From NCBI GenBank assembly GCA_963762165.1, contig CAVXJN010000001.1, forward strand, positions 806,001 to 870,000: a DNA stretch of 64,000 nt, read 5' to 3'. Position 1 is the stretch's first letter; each line of letters starts with the position of its first letter. The notes under the pieces were generated by a model. It was given only the letters and a program-made list of their open reading frames with translations. It was not told where the DNA came from and searched no databases. This DNA is from CAVXJN01 sp963762165 (GTDB taxonomy: Bacteria > Pseudomonadota > Gammaproteobacteria > JASBUN01). The position numbers were made by a program, and so were the translations under genes. This document shows positions 47,364 through 56,430 of this stretch, piece by piece.

Positions 47364-48283
47364 ACGTGCGTTCCTCGCCCATGGGTGTCCGCCATTTCCT
47401 GACCTTGATGGATATGAGCGCCGTGGAACTGCATCGCTTGCTGCGTCGGGCGGTGGAACTCAAGGCGATGCAGAAAGTCGGCCATCTCCACGAGCCGCTC
47501 AAGAACCGCACCCTGGCCATGGTGTTCGAAAAATCATCGACCCGGACGCGGGTGTCCTTTGAGACGGCGATGATCCAGTTCGGCGGTCAGGCGATCTTCC
47601 TGTCACCGCGCGATACCCAACTGGGCCGCGGCGAACCGGTCGAGGACAGCGCCCGGGTGCTGTCGCGGATGGTCGACGTGGTCATGATCCGCACGTACGA
47701 ACACGAGAAGATCGAGCGTTTCGCGCAGTATTCCTCGGTACCCGTGATCAACGCCTTGACTGATCTCTATCATCCCTGTCAGCTGCTGGCGGACATGCAG
47801 ACGTTTCTCGAGCACCGCGGCGAGATCCAGGGCAAGACCGTAAGCTGGATCGGCGATGGCAACAACATGTGCCATTCCTATATCAATGCCGCACGGCAGT
47901 TCGATTTTCATCTCAACATCGCCTGCCCCGAGGGGTTTGCGCCGAACCCGGAAATCCTTGCCGCTGCCGGCGACCGGGTGCAGGTGGCGCCGACGCCGCA
48001 GGACGCCGCCCGCGGCGCCGATCTGGTGGTAACCGATGTCTGGACCAGCATGGGACAGGAAGGCGAGACCGATACCCGGGCCGACGCTTTCCGCGACTAT
48101 CGCGTCGACCATGAGATCATGGCGCAGGCCGGGCCGGACGCCCTGTTCATGCACTGTCTGCCGGCCCACCGTGGCGAAGAAGTGACTGCGGACGTCATCG
48201 ATGGACCGCAAAGCGTGGTCTGGGACGAGGCGGAAAACAGGCTCCACGCCCAAAAAGCACTGCTCGAATTCTTGATGACCTGA
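47360..48283 (+). CDS. argF: Ornithine carbamoyltransferase
   Basis: ArgF transfers carbamoyl phosphate to ornithine to form citrulline. The 307-residue protein has the carbamoyl-phosphate motif FEKSSTRTRVSFE (STRTR at 60-64), LYHPCQLLADMQT, and the ornithine/catalytic motif HCLPAHRGEEV. It overlaps argD at its start and is followed by modA after 14 bases, which may share the transcript. Confidence 0.97.
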   Translation: MNVRSSPMGVRHFLTLMDMSAVELHRLLRRAVELKAMQKVGHLHEPLKNRTLAMVFEKSSTRTRVSFETAMIQFGGQAIFLSPRDTQLGRGEPVEDSARVLSRMVDVVMIRTYEHEKIERFAQYSSVPVINALTDLYHPCQLLADMQTFLEHRGEIQGKTVSWIGDGNNMCHSYINAARQFDFHLNIACPEGFAPNPEILAAAGDRVQVAPTPQDAARGADLVVTDVWTSMGQEGETDTRADAFRDYRVDHEIMAQAGPDALFMHCLPAHRGEEVTADVIDGPQSVVWDEAENRLHAQKALLEFLMT

Positions 48284-48297
48284 ATCGGGGAGACGCT

Positions 48298-49056
48298 ATG
48301 CTTCGCCGCGCTTGCGCGCTGATCGCATTCACCCTGTCACTCTTCATCCCGGCGCACGCCGACGACATCCACGTTGCCGTCGCCGCCAATTTCCAAGCGA
48401 CGCTGAAAACTCTGGCTCGACGCTTCGAACAGCAAACGGGGGATCGTGTACTCATCAGTACCGGTTCCACCGGCAAGCTCTACGCCCAGATCCGCCAGGG
48501 CGCGCCGTTCGAGGTTTTTCTCGCCGCCGACGACCAACGCCCCGCACTATTGGAGCAACAAGGTTTCGCAATCCGCGGCAGCCGCTTCAGCTACGCCCTG
48601 GGCAAGCTGGTGCTTTGGAGCCGCGAGCCCGGCAAAGTCGACCCGCGTGGCGAGGCATTGCGCCACGGCAAGATCCGGCGCCTGGCCATTGCCAATCCCA
48701 AGACCGCACCCTACGGACGCGCGGCGCAGCAGACGTTGCACGCCATGGGCCTGTGGCACGACTGGCAGCCACGGCTGGTGCGCGGCGAAAACGTCGGCCA
48801 GACCATGCAGTTCGCCGTCACCGGCAATGTCGATGCCGCATTTGTCGCGCTGGCGCAAGTGCCGCAATCGGATGGTGCGCCCAGCGGCAGTGTATGGATC
48901 GTTCCGGAATCGGACTACCAAGCCATCGAGCAACAAGCCGTGCTGCTGCGCACAGCAGGGTCGACGCAAGCCGCCCGACGATTTGTGCAGTTTCTGCAGT
49001 CCGACGGCGCAAGAGAATGGATCGCGCGGGAAGGCTACGGCGTGGTCGCCCGCTAG
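48298..49056 (+). CDS. modA: Molybdate ABC transporter substrate-binding protein
   Basis: ModA is the periplasmic molybdate-binding protein. The 252-residue protein has a signal peptide (cleavage after AHA) and the family start DDIHVAVAANFQATLKTLA. STGSTGKLYAQIRQGAPFEVFLAADD carries the ligand-binding serines, and NVGQTMQFAVTGNVDAAFVALAQV follows. The ribosome site GGGGAGA is good. Its membrane and ATPase partners modB and modC lie 5 kb downstream, beyond a MarR/RND cassette. The stop overlaps the end of the convergent marR by four bases. Confidence 0.95.
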   Translation: MLRRACALIAFTLSLFIPAHADDIHVAVAANFQATLKTLARRFEQQTGDRVLISTGSTGKLYAQIRQGAPFEVFLAADDQRPALLEQQGFAIRGSRFSYALGKLVLWSREPGKVDPRGEALRHGKIRRLAIANPKTAPYGRAAQQTLHAMGLWHDWQPRLVRGENVGQTMQFAVTGNVDAAFVALAQVPQSDGAPSGSVWIVPESDYQAIEQQAVLLRTAGSTQAARRFVQFLQSDGAREWIAREGYGVVAR

Positions 49057-49610
49057 CCCCGAGCTTTGACGGTGTCCGGGAGCGCACCGTCGTGCAGCAG
49101 GTTCTGATCGGGAAGTTGATCGAGGCGTGCGACCAGGCGCCGCAACAGATCGACGACCTCTTCCTGCTGGGCAGCACTCAGCGCATCCACCAGTCCACAG
49201 GCTTCGCAACTGCGCTGGGCAACGGCCTGCTCCACCAGTTCCAGTCCCTGCGGAGTCAATTGCACCATGACTCGGCGCCGATCCTCGGCAGCCGTGGTCC
49301 GTTCCACCAAGCCGCGTTCCTGCAGTCGATCGAGTCGATGGGTCATACCGGAACAGGTGAGTAGAACGCTGCGTGCAAGATCGCCAGCGGAAAGCACGAA
49401 CGGCGCACCCTGCCGCCGCAGCGTCGCCAGGACGTCGAATTCCCAGGGCTGCAGGCCGAGGGGCGCAAAGCTGGCGGCGGCGTGCTGTTCCACGTATTTG
49501 CCCAGCAACACCAGGCGCATGGTGATAGCCGCGCCCGACCAGTCCAAGTCTGGTCGCTCCCGATGCCAATCTGACAGTGCCCGGTCGATGCGATCGCGGA
49601 TTTCGGTCAT
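49053..49610 (-). CDS. MarR-family transcriptional regulator
   Basis: This 185-residue regulator has a MarR winged helix: LQPWEFDVLATLRRQG, LARSVLLTCSGMTHRLDRLQERGLVER, and wing AAEDRRRVMVQLT. The N-terminus (about 30 residues) and C-terminus form the dimer helices. It is divergent from the RND efflux genes. A 20-base palindrome in the shared promoter region is probably its operator, suggesting that it represses both the pump and itself until a ligand binds. Confidence 0.92.
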   Translation of the reverse strand: MTEIRDRIDRALSDWHRERPDLDWSGAAITMRLVLLGKYVEQHAAASFAPLGLQPWEFDVLATLRRQGAPFVLSAGDLARSVLLTCSGMTHRLDRLQERGLVERTTAAEDRRRVMVQLTPQGLELVEQAVAQRSCEACGLVDALSAAQQEEVVDLLRRLVARLDQLPDQNLLHDGALPDTVKARG

Positions 49611-49626
49611 GCTCGCAGCCTAGCAT

Positions 49627-49646
49627 ATATTTCGATGTCGAGATAT
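49627..49646. promoter_or_regulatory. Probable MarR operator between marR and the RND pump
   Basis: ATATTTCGATGTCGAGATAT is an inverted repeat (ATAT-n-TCGA / TCGA-n-ATAT). It begins 17 bases upstream of the marR start and lies 102 bases before the efflux adaptor ATG. Size and symmetry fit a MarR dimer. Further TCGA half-sites follow at once on the right. Confidence 0.65.
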
Positions 49647-49747
49647 TCGACGCCGAAACAGTCTTGTGCCATGCTTATGTGCTCGCGCGCAGTTCGCCGG
49701 CCCCCAGGGCCGCCGGCCTCCACCAACGCACAAGTCAGGAAGCTCCG

Positions 49748-50869
49748 ATGATCAAGCGCCTCATCGCCGTTGTCATTTTGTTGGTTTTGATATTCGGCGG
49801 CATCTTCGGTTGGAAATACATACAAATCCAAGGGATGATGGCGCAGATGTCGAAACCGCGGCCCCCCGCGACAGTCGCCTCCGCCGAGGTCAAACGGGAA
49901 CGCTGGTACCCGACACTGGAGGCGGTGGGCAGTCTGAGCGCCGTGCAGGGCGTCGACGTCAGCAGTGAAGTCATGGGCACGGTGAGCGACATCCGCTTCG
50001 ACTCCGGCGCCCGCGTAGCGCAGGGCGCAGTGCTGCTGAAACTCGATGACCAGGTCGACCGCGCCACCCTCGCCGGGTTGAAAGCCGACCTGCGCCTCGC
50101 GCAAATCCAGTTCCAGCGCGCATCGAACTTGCTCTCGAGCAAGGCCGTTTCCAAATCCAATTACGACGAAGCCCAGGCCAAACAGGAAGCCGCCCAGGCC
50201 CATGTGGCGGAGCAGCAAGCCATTATCGACAAGAAAACCATCCGCGCGCCGTTCGCGGGATTGCTGGGCATCCGCCAAGTCGATGTCGGCGAGTATCTGC
50301 AGCCCGGCGCCAAAGTCGTGCATCTGCTGATGCTCGATCCCATCTATGCCGATTACTCGCTTCCGGAGGCGAAGTATCAGGAACTCACTGTCGGCCAGAA
50401 GGTCACCGTGCGCACGCCGGCCTATCCCGGCCAGGACTTCACCGGCAAGGTCACCGCGATCGATGCGGGAATCACCGAGGGCACCCGCACGATTCAGATA
50501 CGCGCCACGTTGGACAATCCGGACGGGCGCCTGCGACCCGGCATGTTCGCGGAAGTCTCCACCGTCAAGGAGAAGCCGGTCGACGTATTGACCGTGCCTC
50601 GTACGGCCATCAGCTACAACACATACGGAGATTTCGTCTATCTAATTCAAAACGCGGGCGACAAGCAGGAAGGCAACGACAAGGAGTTGGTAGCCAAACG
50701 TCAACAGGTCGAGACCGGGGAAGTGCGCGAAGGCCGAGTGGTGGTCACCAAGGGTTTGCAGGCGGGCGACCGCGTGGTGCGTGCCGGACTAGTGAAGCTG
50801 CGGGATGGTCAACCGGTGGCAATCGACAACTCTGTGACACTTGAGGACGACAAGGTCACTTCCCCATGA
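49748..50869 (+). CDS. RND efflux periplasmic adaptor (membrane fusion protein)
   Basis: This 373-residue adaptor links an RND pump to an outer-membrane channel. An N-terminal membrane anchor (LIAVVILLVLIFGGIFGW) is followed by the barrel-sandwich half VDVSSEVMGTVSDIRFDSGARV. An alpha-hairpin (about residues 115-165) comes next, then RAPFAGLLGIRQVDVGEYLQPG and beta-barrel and membrane-proximal domains (LRPGMFAEVSTV, VLTVPRTAI). The ATG at 49748 has AGGAAG upstream. It overlaps the pump gene by ATGA. No outer-membrane factor is encoded in the window. Confidence 0.94.
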   Translation: MIKRLIAVVILLVLIFGGIFGWKYIQIQGMMAQMSKPRPPATVASAEVKRERWYPTLEAVGSLSAVQGVDVSSEVMGTVSDIRFDSGARVAQGAVLLKLDDQVDRATLAGLKADLRLAQIQFQRASNLLSSKAVSKSNYDEAQAKQEAAQAHVAEQQAIIDKKTIRAPFAGLLGIRQVDVGEYLQPGAKVVHLLMLDPIYADYSLPEAKYQELTVGQKVTVRTPAYPGQDFTGKVTAIDAGITEGTRTIQIRATLDNPDGRLRPGMFAEVSTVKEKPVDVLTVPRTAISYNTYGDFVYLIQNAGDKQEGNDKELVAKRQQVETGEVREGRVVVTKGLQAGDRVVRAGLVKLRDGQPVAIDNSVTLEDDKVTSP

Positions 50870-53800
50870 GATTCACTGATATCTTCATCCGGCGGCCGGT
50901 TCTGGCCACGGTCGTCAGCCTGTTGATCCTGATCATCGGTATCCGCTCGCTGCTGTCGCTGGAAGTTCGGCAGTACCCGGCGATGAAAAACACGGTGGTT
51001 ACGGTCACCACCAGCTACCCGGGGGCCAGCTCGAACCTGGTCAAAGGCTTCGTGACGACGCCGTTGCAGCAGGCCATGGCCGAGGCCGATGGCATCGATT
51101 ATCTGTTCGCCACCAGTTCCCAGGGCGTTTCGAAGATCGAAGCCCACATGAAGTTGAATTTCGACCCGAACGCGGCGGTGTCCGAGATTCAGGCCAAAGT
51201 CGCCAGTCAGCGCAACGTGCTGCCTGCCGACGCCCAGGACCCGGTGATCGATTCCACCACCGGTGATTCCACCGCGCTCATGTACATCGCTTTTTTCAGT
51301 AACGAAACGCCACGGCCGCAGATCACGGATTATGTGCTGCGCGTAGTGCAACCCCAGATCCAGGCCTTGCCGGGTGTGGCGAAAGCCCGCCTGTTCGGAC
51401 AGCAGTTCGCACTGCGGGTATGGCTCGACCCGGACCGTATGTCGGCCTTGGGAGTCACCGCCCAGGAGGTCACCGACGTCCTGCGTGCCAACAACTACCA
51501 AGCCGCAATCGGGTCTACCAAAGGCAAATACGTCACCATCGATCTGACCGCCAACACCGACGTCAGCGATCCAAAGGATTTCAGCAAGCTGGTGGTGCGT
51601 TCTGGCAACGGCACGCTGGTACGACTGGGAGACATCGCCAAGACCGAGCTGGGCGCCGAAGATTACAATTCCACGGCTTGGTACAAAGGTATTCCGGCAG
51701 TGTTTCTCGGAATCGAACCGGCGCCGGGGGCCAATCCGCTCACGGTGGCGAATCTGGTCAACAAAGAAATTCCGAAGATTCGTGCGGCATTGCCCAAGGG
51801 CATCGACGTACGCATTCCCTACGACGCCAGCAAGTTCATCCAGGATTCGATCGACGAGGTCTACACCACGCTCGCCGAAGCGGTACTGATCGTGCTTCTG
51901 GTGGTCTACCTGACGTTGGGCTCATTCCGCGCCGCTGCGATTCCCGCCGTCGCCGTGCCGCTGTCTCTGATCGGCGCCGGCTCCATCATGCTGTTCCTCG
52001 GCTACTCGCTGAATCTGCTCACCCTACTGTCCATGGTATTGGCGATCGGCCTGGTGGTGGACGACGCCATCATCGTGGTCGAAAACGTGCATCGGCACAT
52101 CGAGCGCGGAGAGAGTAAGTTCGACGCTGCCATACACGGCGCCCGCGAGCTGGCGGTGCCCATCATCGCCATGACCACCACGCTGCTGGCGGTCTATGCG
52201 CCGATTGCGTTTCGAAGCGGGTTGGTGGGCACGCTGTTCACCGAATTTGCGTTCACGCTGACCGCGGCGGTGCTGATTTCCGGCGTGGTGGCATTGACGC
52301 TGTCGCCCATGTTGTCGTCCAAAGTGCTCAAGCCCCACGGCGGCGAAGGCAAATTCGAACAGCGGGTCGAGGCCGGCTTCAATTGGCTTTCCGACCGCTA
52401 CCAGCGCGCGCTGCACAGTTTATTGAATACCAAGTCGGTGCTGATCATCTTCGGCCTGGTGTTGTTCGCCTCCGTGCCGGTCATGTGGCTGACCAGCCCG
52501 CCGGAACTTGCACCCACTGAAGATCAAGGGATCATCTTCTTCCAGGCGACCGGACCCCGCACCGCCACCCTGGATTATCACGAGGCATATTCGCGCCAGA
52601 TTCAATCGCTGTTCGAATCGATTCCCGAATACAACGACAGCTTCTACCTTCTGGGGCGTACACCCGACACCGTGTTCGGCGGCTTCAAGATGAAGTCCAT
52701 CAGTGACCGGAAACGTTCGCAAATGGCGGTGCAACCGGAGTTGCAGAACAAGCTGAGCGGCGTCGCGGGCTTCCAGATCGGCGTCTTTCCGCGACCGAGC
52801 CTGCCTGGTTCCGCGGGCGGACTGCCGGTGCAATTCGTGATCACCAGCGACCGAAGCTACGAGGAAATGGCCGACGTTGCCGACCAGATTCTCGGCCGGG
52901 CGATGGCCAGCGGCAATTTCATGTTTCTGCGGAAATCCGTAACCATCGATCGCCCGGTCATCAAAGTGGAGGTGAACCGCAATCGCGCCGGCGATCTGGG
53001 CATCACCATGGCGGACATCGGCCGCGATCTAGGCAATATGCTCGGTGGCGGATATGTCAATCGCTTCAGCATGGACGGCCGAAGCTACAAGGTGATTCCG
53101 CAAGTGGGGCGGGAATTTCGACTCGACGCCGATATGCTCCAGCATTACTACATTCGCGCCGGCAATGGACAACTGGTGCCAATGTCGGCCGTCGCGTCGT
53201 TGCATTCGACCGTTGAACCTTCGGATCGACCGCAATTCCAACAGCTCAATTCGCTGACCTTGGAAGGCGTATTGTTCCCCGGCGTCACCATGGGCGCGGC
53301 GCTCGATTATCTGCAGACGCAAGCCGCGGAAATCCTGCCCAAAGGCTATTCCTACGACTACATGGGTGATTCGCGCCAGTACGCGCAGGAAGGCTCCCTG
53401 GCCACCCTGTTCCTGCTGTCATTGATCGTGATCTATCTGGTGCTCGCTGCGCAATTCGAGAGCTGGCGCGATCCATTCATCATTTTGGTTTCGGTGCCGC
53501 TCGCCACCGCCGGAGCTTTGGCGTTCATCACTTTGGGTTTCTCGACTCTGAACATCTATACCCAGGTGGGACTGATTACGCTGGTGGGTGTAATTGCCAA
53601 GAACGGCATCCTGATTGTCGAGTTTGCCAATCAGTTGCAGATCAACGAGCGCTTGTCCAAACGCGCGGCGGTTGAGAAGGCCGCGTCCATACGTCTGCGC
53701 CCCATACTCATGACGTCCGTGGCACTGGTGGTGGCCATGGTGCCGTTGCTTACGGCGACCGGACCGGGTGCGGTCAGTCGTTTCGACATCGGCTTGACCA

Positions 53801-53943
53801 TCGCCACGGGCCTGGGCATCGGCACCTTGTTCACGCTGTTCGTGCTGCCGGCATTTTATCTGGCGCTCGCCCGGGACCACAGCGCAGGCCATTCCCGCGA
53901 GGAAGAGCCGTCACACGGCGATCCACTGCCGCCGCAGTCCTGA
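50866..53943 (+). CDS. RND multidrug efflux pump (HAE1-type inner-membrane protein)
   Basis: This 1025-residue proton-driven pump of the AcrB/HAE1 family has the classic start MRFTDIFIRRPVLATVVSLLI, two repeats each with a large periplasmic loop, and TM4 with GLVVDDAIIVVENVHRHIE carrying the proton-relay aspartates. IRLRPILMTSVALVVAMVPL lies near the end. It is intact over 3 kb with no frameshift. Co-transcribed with the adaptor and probably controlled by the divergent MarR protein. Substrates cannot be read from sequence. Confidence 0.96.
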   Translation: MRFTDIFIRRPVLATVVSLLILIIGIRSLLSLEVRQYPAMKNTVVTVTTSYPGASSNLVKGFVTTPLQQAMAEADGIDYLFATSSQGVSKIEAHMKLNFDPNAAVSEIQAKVASQRNVLPADAQDPVIDSTTGDSTALMYIAFFSNETPRPQITDYVLRVVQPQIQALPGVAKARLFGQQFALRVWLDPDRMSALGVTAQEVTDVLRANNYQAAIGSTKGKYVTIDLTANTDVSDPKDFSKLVVRSGNGTLVRLGDIAKTELGAEDYNSTAWYKGIPAVFLGIEPAPGANPLTVANLVNKEIPKIRAALPKGIDVRIPYDASKFIQDSIDEVYTTLAEAVLIVLLVVYLTLGSFRAAAIPAVAVPLSLIGAGSIMLFLGYSLNLLTLLSMVLAIGLVVDDAIIVVENVHRHIERGESKFDAAIHGARELAVPIIAMTTTLLAVYAPIAFRSGLVGTLFTEFAFTLTAAVLISGVVALTLSPMLSSKVLKPHGGEGKFEQRVEAGFNWLSDRYQRALHSLLNTKSVLIIFGLVLFASVPVMWLTSPPELAPTEDQGIIFFQATGPRTATLDYHEAYSRQIQSLFESIPEYNDSFYLLGRTPDTVFGGFKMKSISDRKRSQMAVQPELQNKLSGVAGFQIGVFPRPSLPGSAGGLPVQFVITSDRSYEEMADVADQILGRAMASGNFMFLRKSVTIDRPVIKVEVNRNRAGDLGITMADIGRDLGNMLGGGYVNRFSMDGRSYKVIPQVGREFRLDADMLQHYYIRAGNGQLVPMSAVASLHSTVEPSDRPQFQQLNSLTLEGVLFPGVTMGAALDYLQTQAAEILPKGYSYDYMGDSRQYAQEGSLATLFLLSLIVIYLVLAAQFESWRDPFIILVSVPLATAGALAFITLGFSTLNIYTQVGLITLVGVIAKNGILIVEFANQLQINERLSKRAAVEKAASIRLRPILMTSVALVVAMVPLLTATGPGAVSRFDIGLTIATGLGIGTLFTLFVLPAFYLALARDHSAGHSREEEPSHGDPLPPQS

Positions 53944-54039
53944 CCGTGGTCCGCGCCCGGGTCTTGTCTGGGCGCTGCTAGGCGCGCAGGATGCAAGCCG
54001 TAGCATTCGCAATCGGGTTTCGCTCGAAAGGCCCTCGTT

Positions 54040-54720
54040 TTGCAGCACCTCGAACTGGCACCGCTGTGGCTGACGCTCAAGCTCGCCACGGTAACGACAA
54101 TCGCCCTGCTCGCGTTGGGCACGCCCCTGGCGTGGTGGCTGTCGCGCACTCAATCCCGGGCGAAAACTGCGATCGAAGCACTCGTCGCCCTGCCCCTGGT
54201 GCTACCGCCCACGGTACTGGGATTCTACCTGCTCATCGGCCTCGGACCGGACGGCATCATCGGCGCCCCCTGGCACGCCGCGACCGGTTCCGGACTGGCG
54301 TTCACATTCCCTGGCCTGGTGATCGGCTCGGTGCTCTATTCGATGCCGTTCGTAGTACAGCCGCTGCAGAACGCCTTCGAAGCGGTCGGCGAGCGCTGGC
54401 TGGAAGCGGCGGCCAGCTTGCGCGCCTCGCCGCTGGATGCGTTCTTCTCGGTAGTGGCGCCATTGTCCCGCGGCGGCTTCGTCACCGCCGCGACGTTGGG
54501 ATTCGCGCACACAGTGGGCGAATTCGGCGTCGTGCTGATGATCGGCGGCAATATCCCCGGGCGCACCCAAGTGCTGTCCATCGCCATCTACGATCACGTC
54601 GAAACTCTCGAATACGCCCAGGCCCACTTGCTCTCCGCCGGGCTGCTGGTGTTTTCCTTCCTGGTGCTGTTCTCGGTGTACCGGATCAATCGTCATTGGC
54701 GCCTGAGCGGGACACGTTGA
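54040..54720 (+). CDS. modB: Molybdate ABC transporter permease
   Basis: ModB is the membrane subunit of the molybdate ABC transporter. The 226-residue protein has about five helices and the ABC-permease loop EAAASLRASPLDAFFSVVAPLSRGG. ALPLVLPPTVLGFYLL is typical of ModB. The TTG start at 54040 has AAAGG eight bases before it. It overlaps modC by one base (TGATG). Its modA is 5 kb upstream, beyond the RND cassette. Confidence 0.94.
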   Translation: MQHLELAPLWLTLKLATVTTIALLALGTPLAWWLSRTQSRAKTAIEALVALPLVLPPTVLGFYLLIGLGPDGIIGAPWHAATGSGLAFTFPGLVIGSVLYSMPFVVQPLQNAFEAVGERWLEAAASLRASPLDAFFSVVAPLSRGGFVTAATLGFAHTVGEFGVVLMIGGNIPGRTQVLSIAIYDHVETLEYAQAHLLSAGLLVFSFLVLFSVYRINRHWRLSGTR

Positions 54721-55787
54721 TGCTCGAAGCGCGCTTTCAGTTGCCGTTGCAGTCATTTCTGCTGGACGCCGAATTGCGAATTCCGCGCCGCGGCGTCACC
54801 GCCGTATTCGGCCGCTCGGGTAGCGGCAAGACTACGTTGCTACGATGCATCGCCGGTCTGGAGAGACGCGCCCGCGGATATCTGCGGCTGGACCAAAAAG
54901 TCTGGCACGACGACGGCGCCGACATTTTCGTCCCCGCCCATCGGCGCCCATTCGGTTTTGTGTTCCAGGACGGCAGGCTGTTTCCGCATCTGAAGGTTGT
55001 CGACAATCTCGACTTCGGCCAACGACGCGCCGGCGGTATCGATCTGGCCCACCGCGCTACGATCGTCGAACTGCTCGGGCTCGGCAAGTTGCTGGGGCAT
55101 TATCCGCATCAACTTTCCGGAGGCGAACAACAGCGGGTCGCCATTGGCCGTGCGCTGCTGACCCGGCCGCGCCTGTTGCTGTTGGACGAGCCGCTCGCCT
55201 CCCTCGATCTGCAACACAAGGACGAGATTCTGCCGTATCTGGATGGTCTTCACGGCACCCTGGATATCCCGATGCTGTATGTCAGCCATTCTCCCGACGA
55301 AGTGCTACGCTTGGCGGATTACCTCATCCTCCTGGACGAAGGACGAGTCGACGCCCAGGGCCCGCTGAATGAATTACTGGAAAGACTGGACCTGCCCCTG
55401 TCCCACAGCAGCGAAGCCGCTGCGGTCGTGCCGGCGACCGTGCGCGCTTACGACGCCCACCACCAATTGACCGATCTGGTTTTCGACGGCGGCTGTCTGC
55501 GGATTGCCCATGCCGGCATTGCCCCCGGTCGGCAGGTGCGCGTGCTGATCCATGCCCGCGATGTCAGCCTGGCGCTGTCCCGAGCCCGGGACAGCAGCAT
55601 TCTGAACATCTTCGAAGCGACCGTGTTGGATCAGCAGAGCCGCGGCGGCGGTCAGGTCACGGTCAGCGTGCAGGTCGGCGACACGGTATTGCTGGCGCGC
55701 ATCACCGCGCTGTCGAGCGAACGCCTCGGCATCCGCCCGGGGCTGCGAGTGTATGCCCAGATCAAGAGCGTCGCCCTCAGTGGTTGA
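54720..55787 (+). CDS. modC: Molybdate ABC transporter ATP-binding protein
   Basis: ModC powers molybdate import. The 355-residue protein has Walker A FGRSGSGKTT, the Q-loop FVFQDGRLFPH, the signature LSGGEQQRVAIGRAL, Walker B LLLLDEPLASLD, the H-loop YVSHS and a C-terminal molybdate-binding TOBE domain (about residues 290-355). The start overlaps modB. No ModE-type regulator is encoded nearby. Confidence 0.96.
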   Translation: MLEARFQLPLQSFLLDAELRIPRRGVTAVFGRSGSGKTTLLRCIAGLERRARGYLRLDQKVWHDDGADIFVPAHRRPFGFVFQDGRLFPHLKVVDNLDFGQRRAGGIDLAHRATIVELLGLGKLLGHYPHQLSGGEQQRVAIGRALLTRPRLLLLDEPLASLDLQHKDEILPYLDGLHGTLDIPMLYVSHSPDEVLRLADYLILLDEGRVDAQGPLNELLERLDLPLSHSSEAAAVVPATVRAYDAHHQLTDLVFDGGCLRIAHAGIAPGRQVRVLIHARDVSLALSRARDSSILNIFEATVLDQQSRGGGQVTVSVQVGDTVLLARITALSSERLGIRPGLRVYAQIKSVALSG

Positions 55788-55805
55788 GGCCGGGAAGAGT
55801 TCGCC

Positions 55806-56297
55806 TCAAAGTAACGACTGCAGATCGTTCGGCCGGTAAAAATAAGAAAGTTCGGCCATGCCTGGCGCCATCTCGCTGACGAATGTCATGCCCAGAACTG
55901 CGCTTTTTCGGAACCGAATCCGCACGCCGCCGCTGCCCGCGAGCAAACTGGCCGCCCACGAACTCATGTCCGGTTCATGACCGACGCACATCATTGATTG
56001 GCAGCCGTCGTGCTTGCGCAGACCCGCGAGCAATTCGGCTACGTCGTAACCACCATCCAGAACCTGCAATTCGATCGGTTCCGGCACTCCCAGAATTTGA
56101 GCGGTGATTTCGGCGGTCTCCAGCGCCCGCAACCGGGGACTGGCAAACACTCGATCGGGACGACAACCGAGTTTGCGCAGCGCCATGGCGACCTTTTCCT
56201 GCGCTTTGCTGCCCTTCTTCGTCAGCGGCCGAAGCGCGTCCTCGGCATAGCCATCTGCGGATTCCGCGTCTGCGTGACGCACTAAAATAAGCTCCAT
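55806..56297 (-). CDS. sixA: Phosphohistidine phosphatase SixA
   Basis: This 163-residue histidine phosphatase has catalytic motif LVRHADAES, TKKGSKAQEKVA, SPRLRALETAEI and the second His in VGHEPDMSSWAA, matching SixA, which dephosphorylates phosphohistidine proteins. The ATG at 56297 is preferred because CGGAGAC lies 8 bases upstream; an ATG two codons earlier is too close to it. It converges with modC. Confidence 0.9.
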   Translation of the reverse strand: MELILVRHADAESADGYAEDALRPLTKKGSKAQEKVAMALRKLGCRPDRVFASPRLRALETAEITAQILGVPEPIELQVLDGGYDVAELLAGLRKHDGCQSMMCVGHEPDMSSWAASLLAGSGGVRIRFRKSAVLGMTFVSEMAPGMAELSYFYRPNDLQSLL

Positions 56298-56430
56298 GCT
56301 CATGTCTCCGGTATTGGTCCGACACGCCACAGCAAGGATTGCATACTCGCGAACGCTTGTCGCGCAGGGCCATGCAAACCATGACTGCATCAGGCATACT
56401 GGAATCAGCGCAAACAAAAGGATCACCCTC

